Of a stretch of DNA of 64,000 bases, positions 50,769 through 59,969 are shown one piece after another. Each line of letters starts with the position of its first letter. Within the stretch, counting starts at the first letter, position 1. Where the stretch lies: the NCBI RefSeq assembly GCF_000702005.1, contig NZ_JNKI01000001.1, positions 1 through 64,000 of the forward strand. The letters run 5' to 3'. A model generated the notes under the pieces. It was not told where the DNA came from. It saw nothing but the letters and a program-made list of their open reading frames with translations, and made no database searches. The translations under genes and the position numbers were made by a program. The stretch comes from Selenomonas sp. ND2010. Its GTDB lineage: Bacteria > Bacillota > Negativicutes > Selenomonadales > Selenomonadaceae.

Positions 50769-51575
50769 ATGGCAGAACAAGAGACCTTGCTTACGGCGAA
50801 CGATTTGCGATTGGAATACGGTGGCAAGGTAGTGGCTGATGGATTAAATCTGGCAATTCATCGGGCGGAAATCACAGCGATAATCGGGCCGAATGGATCG
50901 GGGAAATCAACCCTGTTGAAAGCTTTGGCTAGACTGCTTCGGCCTGGGGCCGGAAGTATCGAGCTGCAGGGGAAAGATTTATGGACGCTATCGGAAAAAG
51001 AAGTGGCGCAAAAGATTGCCTTTATGCCCCAGAGTGTTTCAATACCGCCGGATTTGACGGTCGCGGAAGTGCTGCGCATGGGGCGCCTTCCCTACCGAAG
51101 TTTTTGGAGTTCCTGGCAGGCGGGGGATAATGCTGTTTGTCAAAAGGTGATGGAGATTACGGGATTGCAAGTTTTTTCGCAGCGGTCAATGGGGGCGCTG
51201 TCCGGTGGAGAACGTCAGCGGGTGAGGCTGGCATTAGCCCTGGTGCAGGAGCCGCAAATCCTACTGCTTGACGAACCAACTACGTATTTGGATATTCGGC
51301 ATCAGCTGGAACTTATGGCGATCGTGACGAGGCTGCATGAACAAACGGGGCTGACGGTGGTAATGGTATTGCATGACCTCAATCAGGCCGTGCGTTATAG
51401 CCAGCGTCTGGTGGCGATGAAAGAGGGGCGAATCCTCGCCGATGGAGAGGTGACAGAAGTCTTTTCCTGTGCATTGGTGCGCCAATTATATGGCGTGGAA
51501 AACGAAATCAAGACCGTGCAGGTTCAGGGAGAAATGCGACAGGTGTTTTTTCCATCCGCTGTGATGGGAGTATGA
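50769..51575 (+). CDS. FecE/HmuV-type ABC transporter ATP-binding protein
   Basis: A 268-residue ATPase: Walker A GPNGSGKST, Q-loop MPQSV, signature LSGGERQR, Walker B ILLLDEPTTYLD, switch VLHDLNQA. The LDIRHQLELM segment is typical of iron-siderophore/heme/cobalamin ATPases. ATG 50769 lies 2 nt after the permease stop; AAGGGGG is upstream. Confidence 0.93.
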   Translation: MAEQETLLTANDLRLEYGGKVVADGLNLAIHRAEITAIIGPNGSGKSTLLKALARLLRPGAGSIELQGKDLWTLSEKEVAQKIAFMPQSVSIPPDLTVAEVLRMGRLPYRSFWSSWQAGDNAVCQKVMEITGLQVFSQRSMGALSGGERQRVRLALALVQEPQILLLDEPTTYLDIRHQLELMAIVTRLHEQTGLTVVMVLHDLNQAVRYSQRLVAMKEGRILADGEVTEVFSCALVRQLYGVENEIKTVQVQGEMRQVFFPSAVMGV

Positions 51576-51595
51576 GCAAATAAAGGAGAAAAATT

Positions 51596-52540
51596 ATGCG
51601 AAAAATAATGGGCCTGCTGACGGTGCTTTGCTTGTTAGGAGGAATAGCTTGTTGGCTGTTGCCAAGTGCAGAAACGGCAGTTAAAGAAATGGATACCCGT
51701 CAGGTAACCGATAGTGCAGGGCGGGAGGTCATGATTCCTAAGCATCCGAAGCGTGTGGTTATCCTAAATGCCTCAAATCTGGATCTTTACGTTGCTGCTG
51801 GCGGTGCAGAAGATGTTGTGGGAAAGCCGGTGTCGCAGGCATTGGCCCCTAATGTAGCCGATGCAGTGGCAAAGGCGGAAGAAGTAGGAATCATCCATTC
51901 GCCAGATGTGGAGAAAATATTGAGTTTGAAACCGGATTTGGTTATTGGCACCAATGTGCCTTATCATACAAATTTGGCGGATACCTTATCGCAGGCCGGA
52001 ATCCCGCTGTATGTTCAAGCACTTGACAGCGTTGAGGACTTGAAGACTGCGCTGACCTTTTACGGTTCGTTGACGGGCAAAGAAGCACAGGCACAGGAGG
52101 TGTCGACGAAGCTCACGTCTGAGATCGAGGCAGTAAAACAACAGGCTGCAGGACGGACGCCGCCCAAGAGTTTGATCCTGTTTGGCTCACCAGAAAGTTT
52201 CAATATGGGAACGGCGAAATGTTTTACAGGAAATCTGTTGAACGAATTAGGGGGTGGCAATATTGCCGATAGGGCTGTCGGTGATGGTGGCTATTTGCCA
52301 CTCAGCATGGAATTTGTAGCTCGGGAAAATCCGCAGGTGATTTTTGTCATCACGCATGGCAATGCGGCAGAACTCGAAAGCAAACTGCGTCAGGAATTAG
52401 CCGCGAGTGAAGCATGGCAGAATGTGACGGCTGTACAGACGGGAAAAGTGTATGTATTGCCCTATGATTTGTTTGCGGTAAATCCAGGGGTGCGGACTGC
52501 TGATGCGATGAAGGTGTTAGCCAAGGCATTATATCCTTGA
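51596..52540 (+). CDS. Periplasmic iron/heme-type substrate-binding protein
   Basis: A 314-residue binding protein of the BtuF/FepB/HmuT class (two lobes joined by one long helix). N-terminal hydrophobic signal or anchor (about 5-22), then VTDSAGREVMIPKHPKRVVILNASNLDLYVAAGG, LKPDLVIGTN and the C-terminal lobe. No lipobox Cys follows the signal, so it is probably soluble in the periplasm. AAAGGAG precedes the ATG. It is the last gene of the Fur-controlled heme locus. Confidence 0.92.
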   Translation: MRKIMGLLTVLCLLGGIACWLLPSAETAVKEMDTRQVTDSAGREVMIPKHPKRVVILNASNLDLYVAAGGAEDVVGKPVSQALAPNVADAVAKAEEVGIIHSPDVEKILSLKPDLVIGTNVPYHTNLADTLSQAGIPLYVQALDSVEDLKTALTFYGSLTGKEAQAQEVSTKLTSEIEAVKQQAAGRTPPKSLILFGSPESFNMGTAKCFTGNLLNELGGGNIADRAVGDGGYLPLSMEFVARENPQVIFVITHGNAAELESKLRQELAASEAWQNVTAVQTGKVYVLPYDLFAVNPGVRTADAMKVLAKALYP

Positions 52541-52660
52541 TTTTCGGACGATACTTGTGTTTGTTATGATAATAATGGCTTTTTTTCACTTATTATTTAT
52601 GATAAAATGTAAACAGTGTTTTCTTACAAAAGATATTGTTTATATAGAGGGAGTATCGCC

Positions 52661-53848
52661 ATGATTAATCAAAAAATGTATGAACTCGGTACAAAGAAAT
52701 CCACAATCCGCACAATCTTTGAATTTGGACGCAAGCGGGCGGCTGAGGTCGGCGAGGAAAACGTCTATGATTTCAGCCTGGGAAATCCCAATGTGCCGAC
52801 GCCAGAGTTTATCAAGGATGCGGCCGTCGATATTCTGACGAATATGGAACCGAGTGCTGTTCATGGTTATACCGTAGCGCCAGGTGCACCTCAGACGCGT
52901 GAGGCGCTGGCGAAGAGTGTCAACAAGCGTTTTGGAACGAAGTTTGCAGCGAAGAATTTCTTTATGACGGCTGGTGCCGCCGCGGCTATCACGATTTGCT
53001 TTAAAGCATTGGCACAGCCGGAAGATGAGTTTATCACGTTTGCCCCGTTCTTCCCCGAATATCGCGCCTTTGTGGAATCGGTGGGAGGGAAGCTCGTTGT
53101 TGTACCCGCACAGCCGGCAGATTGGCAGATTGATTTTGCGGCTTTTGAGAAGTTGGTGACAAGCCATACGAAAGCCGTCATCGTTAATTCACCCAACAAC
53201 CCAAGTGGTGCGGTATATTCGGAAGAAACCATCCAAAAGTTGGCGGATATCCTGCGTCAGAAGGAAGAAGAGTTCCATCATCCCATCTTCATCATTTCCG
53301 ATGAACCGTATCGGGAGATTGCCTTTGAGGGCTATACGGTTCCTTATGTGCCGAAGTTCTATGAGAATACGTTGGTTTGCTACTCGTACAGTAAGTCTTT
53401 TTCCTTGCCGGGCGAGCGCATTGGTTATATTATCGTGCCGGATGAGGTAGCAGATTTTGGCAAGGTATACGGTTCGATTGCCGGTGCTGCCCGTGTACTC
53501 ACGCATGTTAACGCGCCGTCACTTTGGCAGCTGGTCATCGGCCGCTGTGCCGATATGCCATCGGATATCTCCACGTACGTTAAGAACGGCCAGTTGCTTT
53601 ATCAGGGATTGATCGATGCTGGTTTTGAATGCGTCAAACCACAGGGGGCGTTCTATCTCTTCCCAAAATGCCTGGAAGAGGATGATTACGCATTCTGCGA
53701 GCGGGCAAAAAAATATGATTTGCTGCTCGTGCCAGGTACAGACTTCGGCTGCCCCGGTTACTTCCGGGCCGCATATTGCATCAAGACCGAAACGATTGAA
53801 AAATCCCTGCCCCTGTTTAAAAAGCTCGCAGAAGAATATAAAAAATAA
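52661..53848 (+). CDS. PLP-dependent class I/II aminotransferase
   Basis: A 395-residue fold-type I enzyme: FSLGNPNVPTPEFI at the start, VNSPNNPSG, ISDEPYREIAFEG, Schiff-base lysine in YSYSKSFSLPGERIGY, and the late Arg in YFRAAYC. These fit aspartate/alanine-type aminotransferases; the exact substrate is unknown. ATG 52661 with AGAGGGAG upstream; a frame open to 52616 runs through the leader. It is a single gene followed by a terminator, probably unrelated to the heme operon. Confidence 0.92.
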   Translation: MINQKMYELGTKKSTIRTIFEFGRKRAAEVGEENVYDFSLGNPNVPTPEFIKDAAVDILTNMEPSAVHGYTVAPGAPQTREALAKSVNKRFGTKFAAKNFFMTAGAAAAITICFKALAQPEDEFITFAPFFPEYRAFVESVGGKLVVVPAQPADWQIDFAAFEKLVTSHTKAVIVNSPNNPSGAVYSEETIQKLADILRQKEEEFHHPIFIISDEPYREIAFEGYTVPYVPKFYENTLVCYSYSKSFSLPGERIGYIIVPDEVADFGKVYGSIAGAARVLTHVNAPSLWQLVIGRCADMPSDISTYVKNGQLLYQGLIDAGFECVKPQGAFYLFPKCLEEDDYAFCERAKKYDLLLVPGTDFGCPGYFRAAYCIKTETIEKSLPLFKKLAEEYKK

Positions 53849-53872
53849 ATTTTTCCATATTGCTGATTCGGT

Positions 53873-53903
53873 AATGACTCGTCATTTGACGGGTCATTTT
53901 TTT
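53873..53903 (+). terminator. Intrinsic terminator after the aminotransferase
   Basis: Stem AATGACTCGTC / GACGGGTCATT with ATTT loop, followed by a run of seven T. Confidence 0.85.
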
Positions 53904-54060
53904 ATCGAAGCGATATATTTACAGGGGATTGACAGGAATTTGATTTTGGGGAGCGAATATACATGTTAGAATTGTTTGAAAAATTATAAATCAACAGGAT
54001 GTTTGTGGTGAGGATAATGTTCGCTATGATTGCATTTTGGATGTAGGGGAGTGATGACTG

Positions 54061-56193
54061 GTGGCAGAGAATGAACCGATGGTAGAGGTCTTTATCTATG
54101 AAACGCGGCAGTTCTTGGAACAGTTGGAGCAGGTCGCGCTTGCAAGTGAGGACAGCGGCAGCTTCCAGCCAGAAGAGGTCAATGAGGTCTTTCGGGCCAT
54201 GCATACCATCAAAGGCTCGGCGGCCATGATGCTCTATGATGAAATCTCGCATCTGGCGCATGCGGTTGAGGATATTTTCTTTTATATCCGCGAGCTTCAT
54301 CCGGAGAAAATTGATGTATCCGCTGTGACGGACATCGTGTTAACCGCTGTGGATTTTATGAACGGCGAAATGGATAAGCTCGACAGTGGAGCAAAGCCGG
54401 ATGCTTCGAGTGAGGAGCTGCAAAAATTCACCCATGATTTTCTACGAAACTTTAAACTGGAAAACGGACATGATCCTGATGTTGATTTGCGCAAGGTGAA
54501 AAAGACAGCACCGAAAGAAACGGAAAAAGCTGAAGCAGCTGAACCAGCCAAGCAGCAATATTTCATTCAGGCAGTAAAACCGGAGGAGGTAAAGACGGAA
54601 TCTGGCAGTAACCACGTTTATAAAGCGGTGCTGCACTTTGATCCTGAGGGAGGCATGGTGGAGGTTCGTGCCTTTGGGGTAATCAACCGGCTGGAAGATC
54701 AGGCTGGTGAGTTGCACTATTTGCCGGAGAAGATTATCGAGGATGAGACCGCGGCTGATACCATCCTAAAAGAGGGATTCAAGCTTTGGTTTACGACGGG
54801 GCTGGAGAGTGAAGCGGTTCGCAAACTGCTCGATGAGACGATGTGTCTGACGGGATTGGAACTTACCGAATTGTCGTCGGTGGCAGAGTGTGAGTATTGG
54901 CCGACGCCGAAACAGAAAGCCGCGCAGGCAGTAGAGGAATCATCGCCGATTGTACCGGTAAAACCTGAGGCTAAGCCACGGCCGGCACCGATGAAGCAAG
55001 CAGGCCATGATGGGCATGAGTCGCAAATGATAAGCGTCCGCGTGGATAAACTTGACCGTCTGATGGAATTGGTCGGAGAGATGGTTATTGCGGAGTCGAT
55101 GGTGACGCAGAATCCCGATATCCGAGGGATGGAGCTTTCCAATTTTGACAAGGCGGCTCGGCAGCTGCACAAGATAAATGGGGAGCTGCAAGACCGTGTC
55201 ATGGCGCTACGAATGGTGCCGTTGGAGGCGACGTTCAAGAAGATGAATCGCATCGTGCGCGATATGACGAAAAAACTTGGCAAACAGGCAAAATTGGTGC
55301 TGGTAGGTGCGGATACTGAGGTCGACAAAAATGTTACGGAGCACATCGGCGATCCGTTGATGCATATTATTCGCAATTCCATTGACCATGGCATCGAGAT
55401 GCCGGAGGTGCGCAAGGAGGCTGGCAAGCCAGAACAGGGCACGGTGGTGCTCTCGGCACAGAATGCCGGAGGTGAAGTCGTCATCCGCATTGAAGATGAC
55501 GGCGGTGGCATGAATCGCGATCGCATCATGAAAAAGGCCAAAGAGAAGGGCATCTTGACGAAGCCTGAGGAGGAGTATACCGATCAGGAGGTCTATAGTT
55601 TTATTTTTGCACCAGGGTTTTCGACGAAGGAACAGGTTACGGAATTTTCCGGACGCGGTGTTGGCATGGATGTAGTAGTCTCGAACATCAAGGCTTTGGG
55701 AGGAACGATAACGGTGGATAGCAATCCCGGTAAGGGAAGCGTGACTATCATCCGGATTCCGCTAACCCTGGCCATTGTGGAGGGGATGTGCATCAAGGTC
55801 GGTGGGGCTGGATATACGATACCAATCAGTTCGATTCGCCGTTCTTTTCGGCCCGAGGAAGGGGATATTTTCCTCGATGTGTCGGGGCAGGAAATGTTTA
55901 TGGAAGCGGGAAGCCCCTGTCCGATTGTACGGCTGCACCAATTGTATGATATCGAAAATGCTAGAGAGCAGCTCACAGAGGGCATTCTGCTGGTGACGGA
56001 AGCCGATGATCATTATCTGGGAATCTTTGCCGATGAACTCGTGGGGGTACAGCAGATTGTCGTAAAGCCGGTGCCAGGATATATTCAGGCAATGACAAAG
56101 ATGACGGGAATCACTGGCTGTACCATTTTGGGAGATGGCAGTATCAGCTTGATTATTGACCCGGGGAAACTCCTGGGATTGCTGGTGGAATAA
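54061..56193 (+). CDS. cheA: Chemotaxis-type histidine kinase CheA
   Basis: A 710-residue kinase of a chemosensory array. Order: HPt (P1) with phosphorylated His48 (AMHTIKGSAAMM), a P2-like region (about 155-275), a Pro/Lys-rich linker, dimerisation P3 (about 320-380, ISVRVDKLDRLMELVGEMVI), ATPase P4 with HIIRNSIDHG, DDGGGM and GRGVGMDVV boxes, and a CheW-like P5 (about 575-705). Start is GTG with AGGGGAG about 10 nt upstream. First gene of an operon with cheW, mcp, cheRB and a PAS kinase/receiver pair. Confidence 0.95.
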   Translation: MAENEPMVEVFIYETRQFLEQLEQVALASEDSGSFQPEEVNEVFRAMHTIKGSAAMMLYDEISHLAHAVEDIFFYIRELHPEKIDVSAVTDIVLTAVDFMNGEMDKLDSGAKPDASSEELQKFTHDFLRNFKLENGHDPDVDLRKVKKTAPKETEKAEAAEPAKQQYFIQAVKPEEVKTESGSNHVYKAVLHFDPEGGMVEVRAFGVINRLEDQAGELHYLPEKIIEDETAADTILKEGFKLWFTTGLESEAVRKLLDETMCLTGLELTELSSVAECEYWPTPKQKAAQAVEESSPIVPVKPEAKPRPAPMKQAGHDGHESQMISVRVDKLDRLMELVGEMVIAESMVTQNPDIRGMELSNFDKAARQLHKINGELQDRVMALRMVPLEATFKKMNRIVRDMTKKLGKQAKLVLVGADTEVDKNVTEHIGDPLMHIIRNSIDHGIEMPEVRKEAGKPEQGTVVLSAQNAGGEVVIRIEDDGGGMNRDRIMKKAKEKGILTKPEEEYTDQEVYSFIFAPGFSTKEQVTEFSGRGVGMDVVVSNIKALGGTITVDSNPGKGSVTIIRIPLTLAIVEGMCIKVGGAGYTIPISSIRRSFRPEEGDIFLDVSGQEMFMEAGSPCPIVRLHQLYDIENAREQLTEGILLVTEADDHYLGIFADELVGVQQIVVKPVPGYIQAMTKMTGITGCTILGDGSISLIIDPGKLLGLLVE

Positions 56194-56207
56194 TAGGAGG
56201 GACGGAA

Positions 56208-56720
56208 ATGGATGAAGAACTCCTGCAAGAGGAAGATACACAAAAGGATAAATATCTGACGTTTACTTTGGGCGAGGAGCTCTATGGGATTGATATCCGC
56301 GTGGTTATCGAAATCATTGGCATTCTGCCGATTACCAAGGTGCCGGAAGTGCCGGATTATGTACGTGGTATCATCAATCTTCGCGGTAAAATCATTCCAG
56401 TCATTGATATGCGGCTGCGGTTTGGCCGGGAGTTCCGGCCGTATACAGATCGTACCTGTGTTATCGTCATTGAGGTCAAGGACGTACTGCTGGGCCTTAT
56501 TATCGATGGCGTCAGTGAGGTGCTGTCCATACCCGAAGGCGAGACGGTGGCTCCACCGGAACTCAAGTCGGCGAACAATCGCTATATACGGAGCATCGGG
56601 AAACTGCCGGATACGAAGGTGGTGCTTTTACTCGACTGGGAAAAGCTATTCGACGTGGAAGAAGAAAAGATGCTTAGCGGGATGAATGAGGAAAGAGGGA
56701 ACGAAAATGGAGCTGTTTAA
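56208..56720 (+). CDS. cheW: Chemotaxis coupling protein CheW
   Basis: A 170-residue scaffold linking receptor tips to CheA. SH3-like double barrel with [44 protein letters not shown] and the LLLDWEKLF end. It starts 14 nt after cheA (GGAGGG), and its last 14 nt overlap the receptor gene. Confidence 0.94.
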   Translation: MDEELLQEEDTQKDKYLTFTLGEELYGIDIRVVIEIIGILPITKVPEVPDYVRGIINLRGKIIPVIDMRLRFGREFRPYTDRTCVIVIEVKDVLLGLIIDGVSEVLSIPEGETVAPPELKSANNRYIRSIGKLPDTKVVLLLDWEKLFDVEEEKMLSGMNEERGNENGAV

Positions 56721-58407
56721 AAATATGAAAATCAGTACCAAATTAGTGACTTTGACCGGAATACTCGGAGCCTTGATTTTGGTGACGGCGGTTTGCTTCC
56801 TCTGTTTTTTGAGCTCGGTAAGTGAACAGTATCAAAAAGTCTATGACGAAGATGCGTATGCGGCTACGTTGGCGACGCAGGCAGGAAAAATTTTTACCGA
56901 GTCACGCAACGAATATACGCGTTTTTTGACTCGGGTAGATCCGGTGATGCGGCAGGAAGCCATGGCCAATATGCAAAAGCGTGATAAGGAACTGGATGTG
57001 GTTTTTGGCGAATTGGAAAAGCGGGCTATTTCCGTTGATGCCAAAAAGGTGATGAGTGATATCCGTGGGCAGATTGATACATTCCGCAGCCAGCGTGATG
57101 CGCTGATTAAAGCACAGCCGTCACCGGGCGCGCCAGTGGAAAATTTGCCAGAAGCGAAAAAAGCATCGGAAACGGGCTACAAGCTTGCACAGAGTTTTGA
57201 TTCCGTGATGGAAATGGGCAATACGAGTACGCAGGCAGAGTTCCGGAAAATCAAGGAAGAAATCGACAAAATCATGTTGATTTCGGTCATCAATATTACG
57301 ATAGTCGTGATTTTAGCCATGTTCTTTGGCATGCGTTTGGCCCGTAATATTGGCAGCCGCATTGATCGTATGGCGGCTGCGGCTGAAGTGATAGGCAATG
57401 GTGACCTCAGTCAGCCCATGAAGCCGGAAAATAACGATGAAATTGGCCAGGCTGTTGCGCATTTCGAGCAGATGCGCCAGAATCTCAATCAGTCGATGAA
57501 CAATATCCATGTGGCGGCAGAACAAGTGGCGGCAGGTTCGCGCAACGTTTCCGAGGCTAGTGTGTCACTTTCGCAGGGAGCTGCGGAGCAGGCGTCTTCG
57601 GTGGAGGAGCTTTCGGCGTCGATTTCCGAGATTTCGTCGCAGACGGCCAGCAATGCGGAAAATGCCGACAAGGCCAATAGTCTCACGATACAAGCGCGGC
57701 AGCAGGCATCTGTTGGGGACGCTGATATGAAGGAAATGTTGGCCGCGATGGAAGCGATCAATACGTCTTCGGCGAATATCTCTAAAATTATCAAGGTAAT
57801 TGATGAGATTGCTTTTCAGACGAATATCCTGGCGTTGAATGCCGCGGTAGAGGCTGCACGTGCTGGACAGCATGGAAAGGGATTTGCCGTGGTGGCAGAA
57901 GAGGTGCGGAATCTCGCAGCACGCAGTGCCAAGGCGGCCAAGGAAACGACCGAACTCATCGAGGATTCGATCACGAAGGTCGAATCTGGCCGGGCGATTG
58001 CAGGTAAGACCGCAGAAGCCCTTATGACGATTATGAGCAATGTATCGGAAGTGGCCGATATCGTAAGCTCTATTGCCAAAGCTTCCAGCGAGCAGAAACT
58101 GGCGTTGGAGCAGATTGACCAAGGAGTTCTGCAGGTGTCGCAGGTAGTACAGGCGAACTCGGCGACATCAGAGCAGGCTGCATCGGCGAGTGAAGAACTC
58201 AATGCGCAGGCTTCCCGCTTGCGTGAGACGGCGGATCAATTCCGCTTGGCAGTGGATCGTTCCGCAAGGAAAAATTACGATAGACCAGCTCCAGCGCCTA
58301 AGATGGTGGCAAGACCGGGGAAAGCACCGGGTCCCGCTGTGGAAACGACGCCGGAAGCCAAAGCCTATACCTATGCCGATGATGAGAAAGGATTTGGGAA
58401 ATACTGA
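56707..58407 (+). CDS. Methyl-accepting chemotaxis protein
   Basis: A 566-residue receptor: TM1 (about 13-35), 4-helix-bundle sensor domain (about 36-185), TM2 (about 187-208), HAMP (about 210-265) and a signalling domain with the conserved hairpin tip ([35 protein letters not shown] as two halves). There is no C-terminal CheR-binding pentapeptide; the tail is Pro/Ala-rich. It overlaps cheW by 14 nt and its stop overlaps the cheRB start (TGATG). Ligand unknown. Confidence 0.94.
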   Translation: MELFKNMKISTKLVTLTGILGALILVTAVCFLCFLSSVSEQYQKVYDEDAYAATLATQAGKIFTESRNEYTRFLTRVDPVMRQEAMANMQKRDKELDVVFGELEKRAISVDAKKVMSDIRGQIDTFRSQRDALIKAQPSPGAPVENLPEAKKASETGYKLAQSFDSVMEMGNTSTQAEFRKIKEEIDKIMLISVINITIVVILAMFFGMRLARNIGSRIDRMAAAAEVIGNGDLSQPMKPENNDEIGQAVAHFEQMRQNLNQSMNNIHVAAEQVAAGSRNVSEASVSLSQGAAEQASSVEELSASISEISSQTASNAENADKANSLTIQARQQASVGDADMKEMLAAMEAINTSSANISKIIKVIDEIAFQTNILALNAAVEAARAGQHGKGFAVVAEEVRNLAARSAKAAKETTELIEDSITKVESGRAIAGKTAEALMTIMSNVSEVADIVSSIAKASSEQKLALEQIDQGVLQVSQVVQANSATSEQAASASEELNAQASRLRETADQFRLAVDRSARKNYDRPAPAPKMVARPGKAPGPAVETTPEAKAYTYADDEKGFGKY

Positions 58408-59969
58408 TGGAAGATTCGGTATTTCTGGCATATGCGAGCATTGTGGATCGCGAATTTGGCATACAGTTGCCGCGGGAAAAGAAGGCACTGTTGGAATCCC
58501 GTCTGCAGCGGTTGTTCCATGAAGGCGAAGAGACGGCCAAATATCGCGATGCCGCAGGCTTCTTGAAAGCACTGAAACAAGATGGCACGGGGCGCCTTTT
58601 AAAGGTGCTGGCGGAGGCCATTACCACGCACCATACGTTTTTTATGCGTGAGGCGGACCATTTCTGGTTTTATCGGGATACGGTGCTACCCTGGATTGCA
58701 TCATCGGTTCAGGACGGCGATATCCGTACCTGGTGCGCGGCTTGTTCTACAGGGCAGGAAGCATATACGCTGGCGATGCTGCTGCAGGACCAATTCGGGC
58801 TGCAGGGGGCGCGCTGGGAAAAGACGTTGTTGGCTACGGATCTTTCTACCGAGGTGCTGGAAGTTGCAAAGGCGGGAATATACGAGAAAGAATCGCTCGT
58901 TGGCATGCCGGAGAATTGGTTGCACGGTTATTTTCATGCCGCTGGCAACGGGAAAATGCAGGTTAATGACGGGATACGGCAACAGGTTCTGTTCCGCCCG
59001 TTTAATCTGATGACGCCAGGATTTCCCTTTAAGAAGCCATTTCATGTTATCTTTTGCCGGAATGTCATGATTTATTTCGATGCACCGGTACGAAATCGGC
59101 TCGTGCGGCAGTTTTACGATTATCTCGAACCAGGCGGCTATCTTTTCGTAGGACATTCGGAGACGGTGGAGCGGCAGGCAGCCCCTTTTCAATATGTGAT
59201 GCCGTCGGTTTACCGCAAACCATTGGATGCGGCACCCAGTGAGACGCGGCGGAATCTGGCGGGGATATATCAGAGAACGCAGGCGGTGACTGCTGGCATG
59301 CAGCAAAGGCTTCAGTTGACCAGACAGGTCGTGGGAAAAGAAGAAGGCGTGGAGCCGGCAAAGCCAGTAAAACTCATTGCCTTGGGAGCTTCCACGGGAG
59401 GGACGGAGGCCCTAGCAAGTTTAATTCAAGGGCTGCGCCCGCCCTTGCCGCCGATTGTAATCGTTCAGCATATCCCTTATGGTTTTAGCCGGCTGTTTGC
59501 CGAACGGCTCAATAATGAATCGGCCTTTATCGCAGCGGAGGCTTCGGATGGTGAAAAGCTGCAGCCTAACCATATCTATGTCGCGCCTGGCGACCGGCAG
59601 ATGCGGGTGCGGCGTTTGGGCAGTGAGTTTTTCGTTTGCTGCCGTGGCACCGAGCAGGTAAGTGGGCACTGTCCTTCGGTTGATGTGTTGTTTGATTCTG
59701 TGGCCGAGACAGTAGGTGCTGAAGCGTTGGGGGTGATCCTCACGGGTATGGGCAGTGATGGCGCCGAAGGATTGTTGAAGATGCGGCAGAAAGGGGCGCG
59801 TACTCTGGGGCAGGATGAAGCAACCAGCGTGGTTTATGGTATGCCGCGGGCAGCCTTTGAACGGGGCGCGGTCATGCGTCAGCTGCCGCTTCCGTCGATG
59901 GTCGGCTGTATTATGAGTCTGGCACGTCAGCAGGGCTCTGTGGGAAAGGATGAAAGCGATGGGCAATGA
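58407..59969 (+). CDS. CheR-CheB fusion: receptor methyltransferase plus methylesterase without receiver domain
   Basis: A 520-residue fusion. CheR part (about 1-275): all-alpha N-domain, ITTHHTFFMRE, SAM-binding AACSTGQEAYTLAM, and FHVIFCRNVMIYFD. After a linker (about 276-320) comes a CheB methylesterase catalytic domain (about 321-510) with Ser329 (LGASTGGT), His355 (VQHIP) and Asp451 (TGMGSDGAEG). The receiver domain that normally inhibits CheB is absent. ATG overlaps the MCP stop. Both adaptation enzymes are thus made in fixed 1:1 ratio with no visible phosphorylation switch. Confidence 0.93.
   Translation: MEDSVFLAYASIVDREFGIQLPREKKALLESRLQRLFHEGEETAKYRDAAGFLKALKQDGTGRLLKVLAEAITTHHTFFMREADHFWFYRDTVLPWIASSVQDGDIRTWCAACSTGQEAYTLAMLLQDQFGLQGARWEKTLLATDLSTEVLEVAKAGIYEKESLVGMPENWLHGYFHAAGNGKMQVNDGIRQQVLFRPFNLMTPGFPFKKPFHVIFCRNVMIYFDAPVRNRLVRQFYDYLEPGGYLFVGHSETVERQAAPFQYVMPSVYRKPLDAAPSETRRNLAGIYQRTQAVTAGMQQRLQLTRQVVGKEEGVEPAKPVKLIALGASTGGTEALASLIQGLRPPLPPIVIVQHIPYGFSRLFAERLNNESAFIAAEASDGEKLQPNHIYVAPGDRQMRVRRLGSEFFVCCRGTEQVSGHCPSVDVLFDSVAETVGAEALGVILTGMGSDGAEGLLKMRQKGARTLGQDEATSVVYGMPRAAFERGAVMRQLPLPSMVGCIMSLARQQGSVGKDESDGQ

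Noticed and set aside
53904-54060. Sigma-28 or strong sigma-70 promoter before cheA
   Set aside because: A TTGACA is present (53929-53934), but no -10 box has acceptable spacing and no sigma-28 pair was found.
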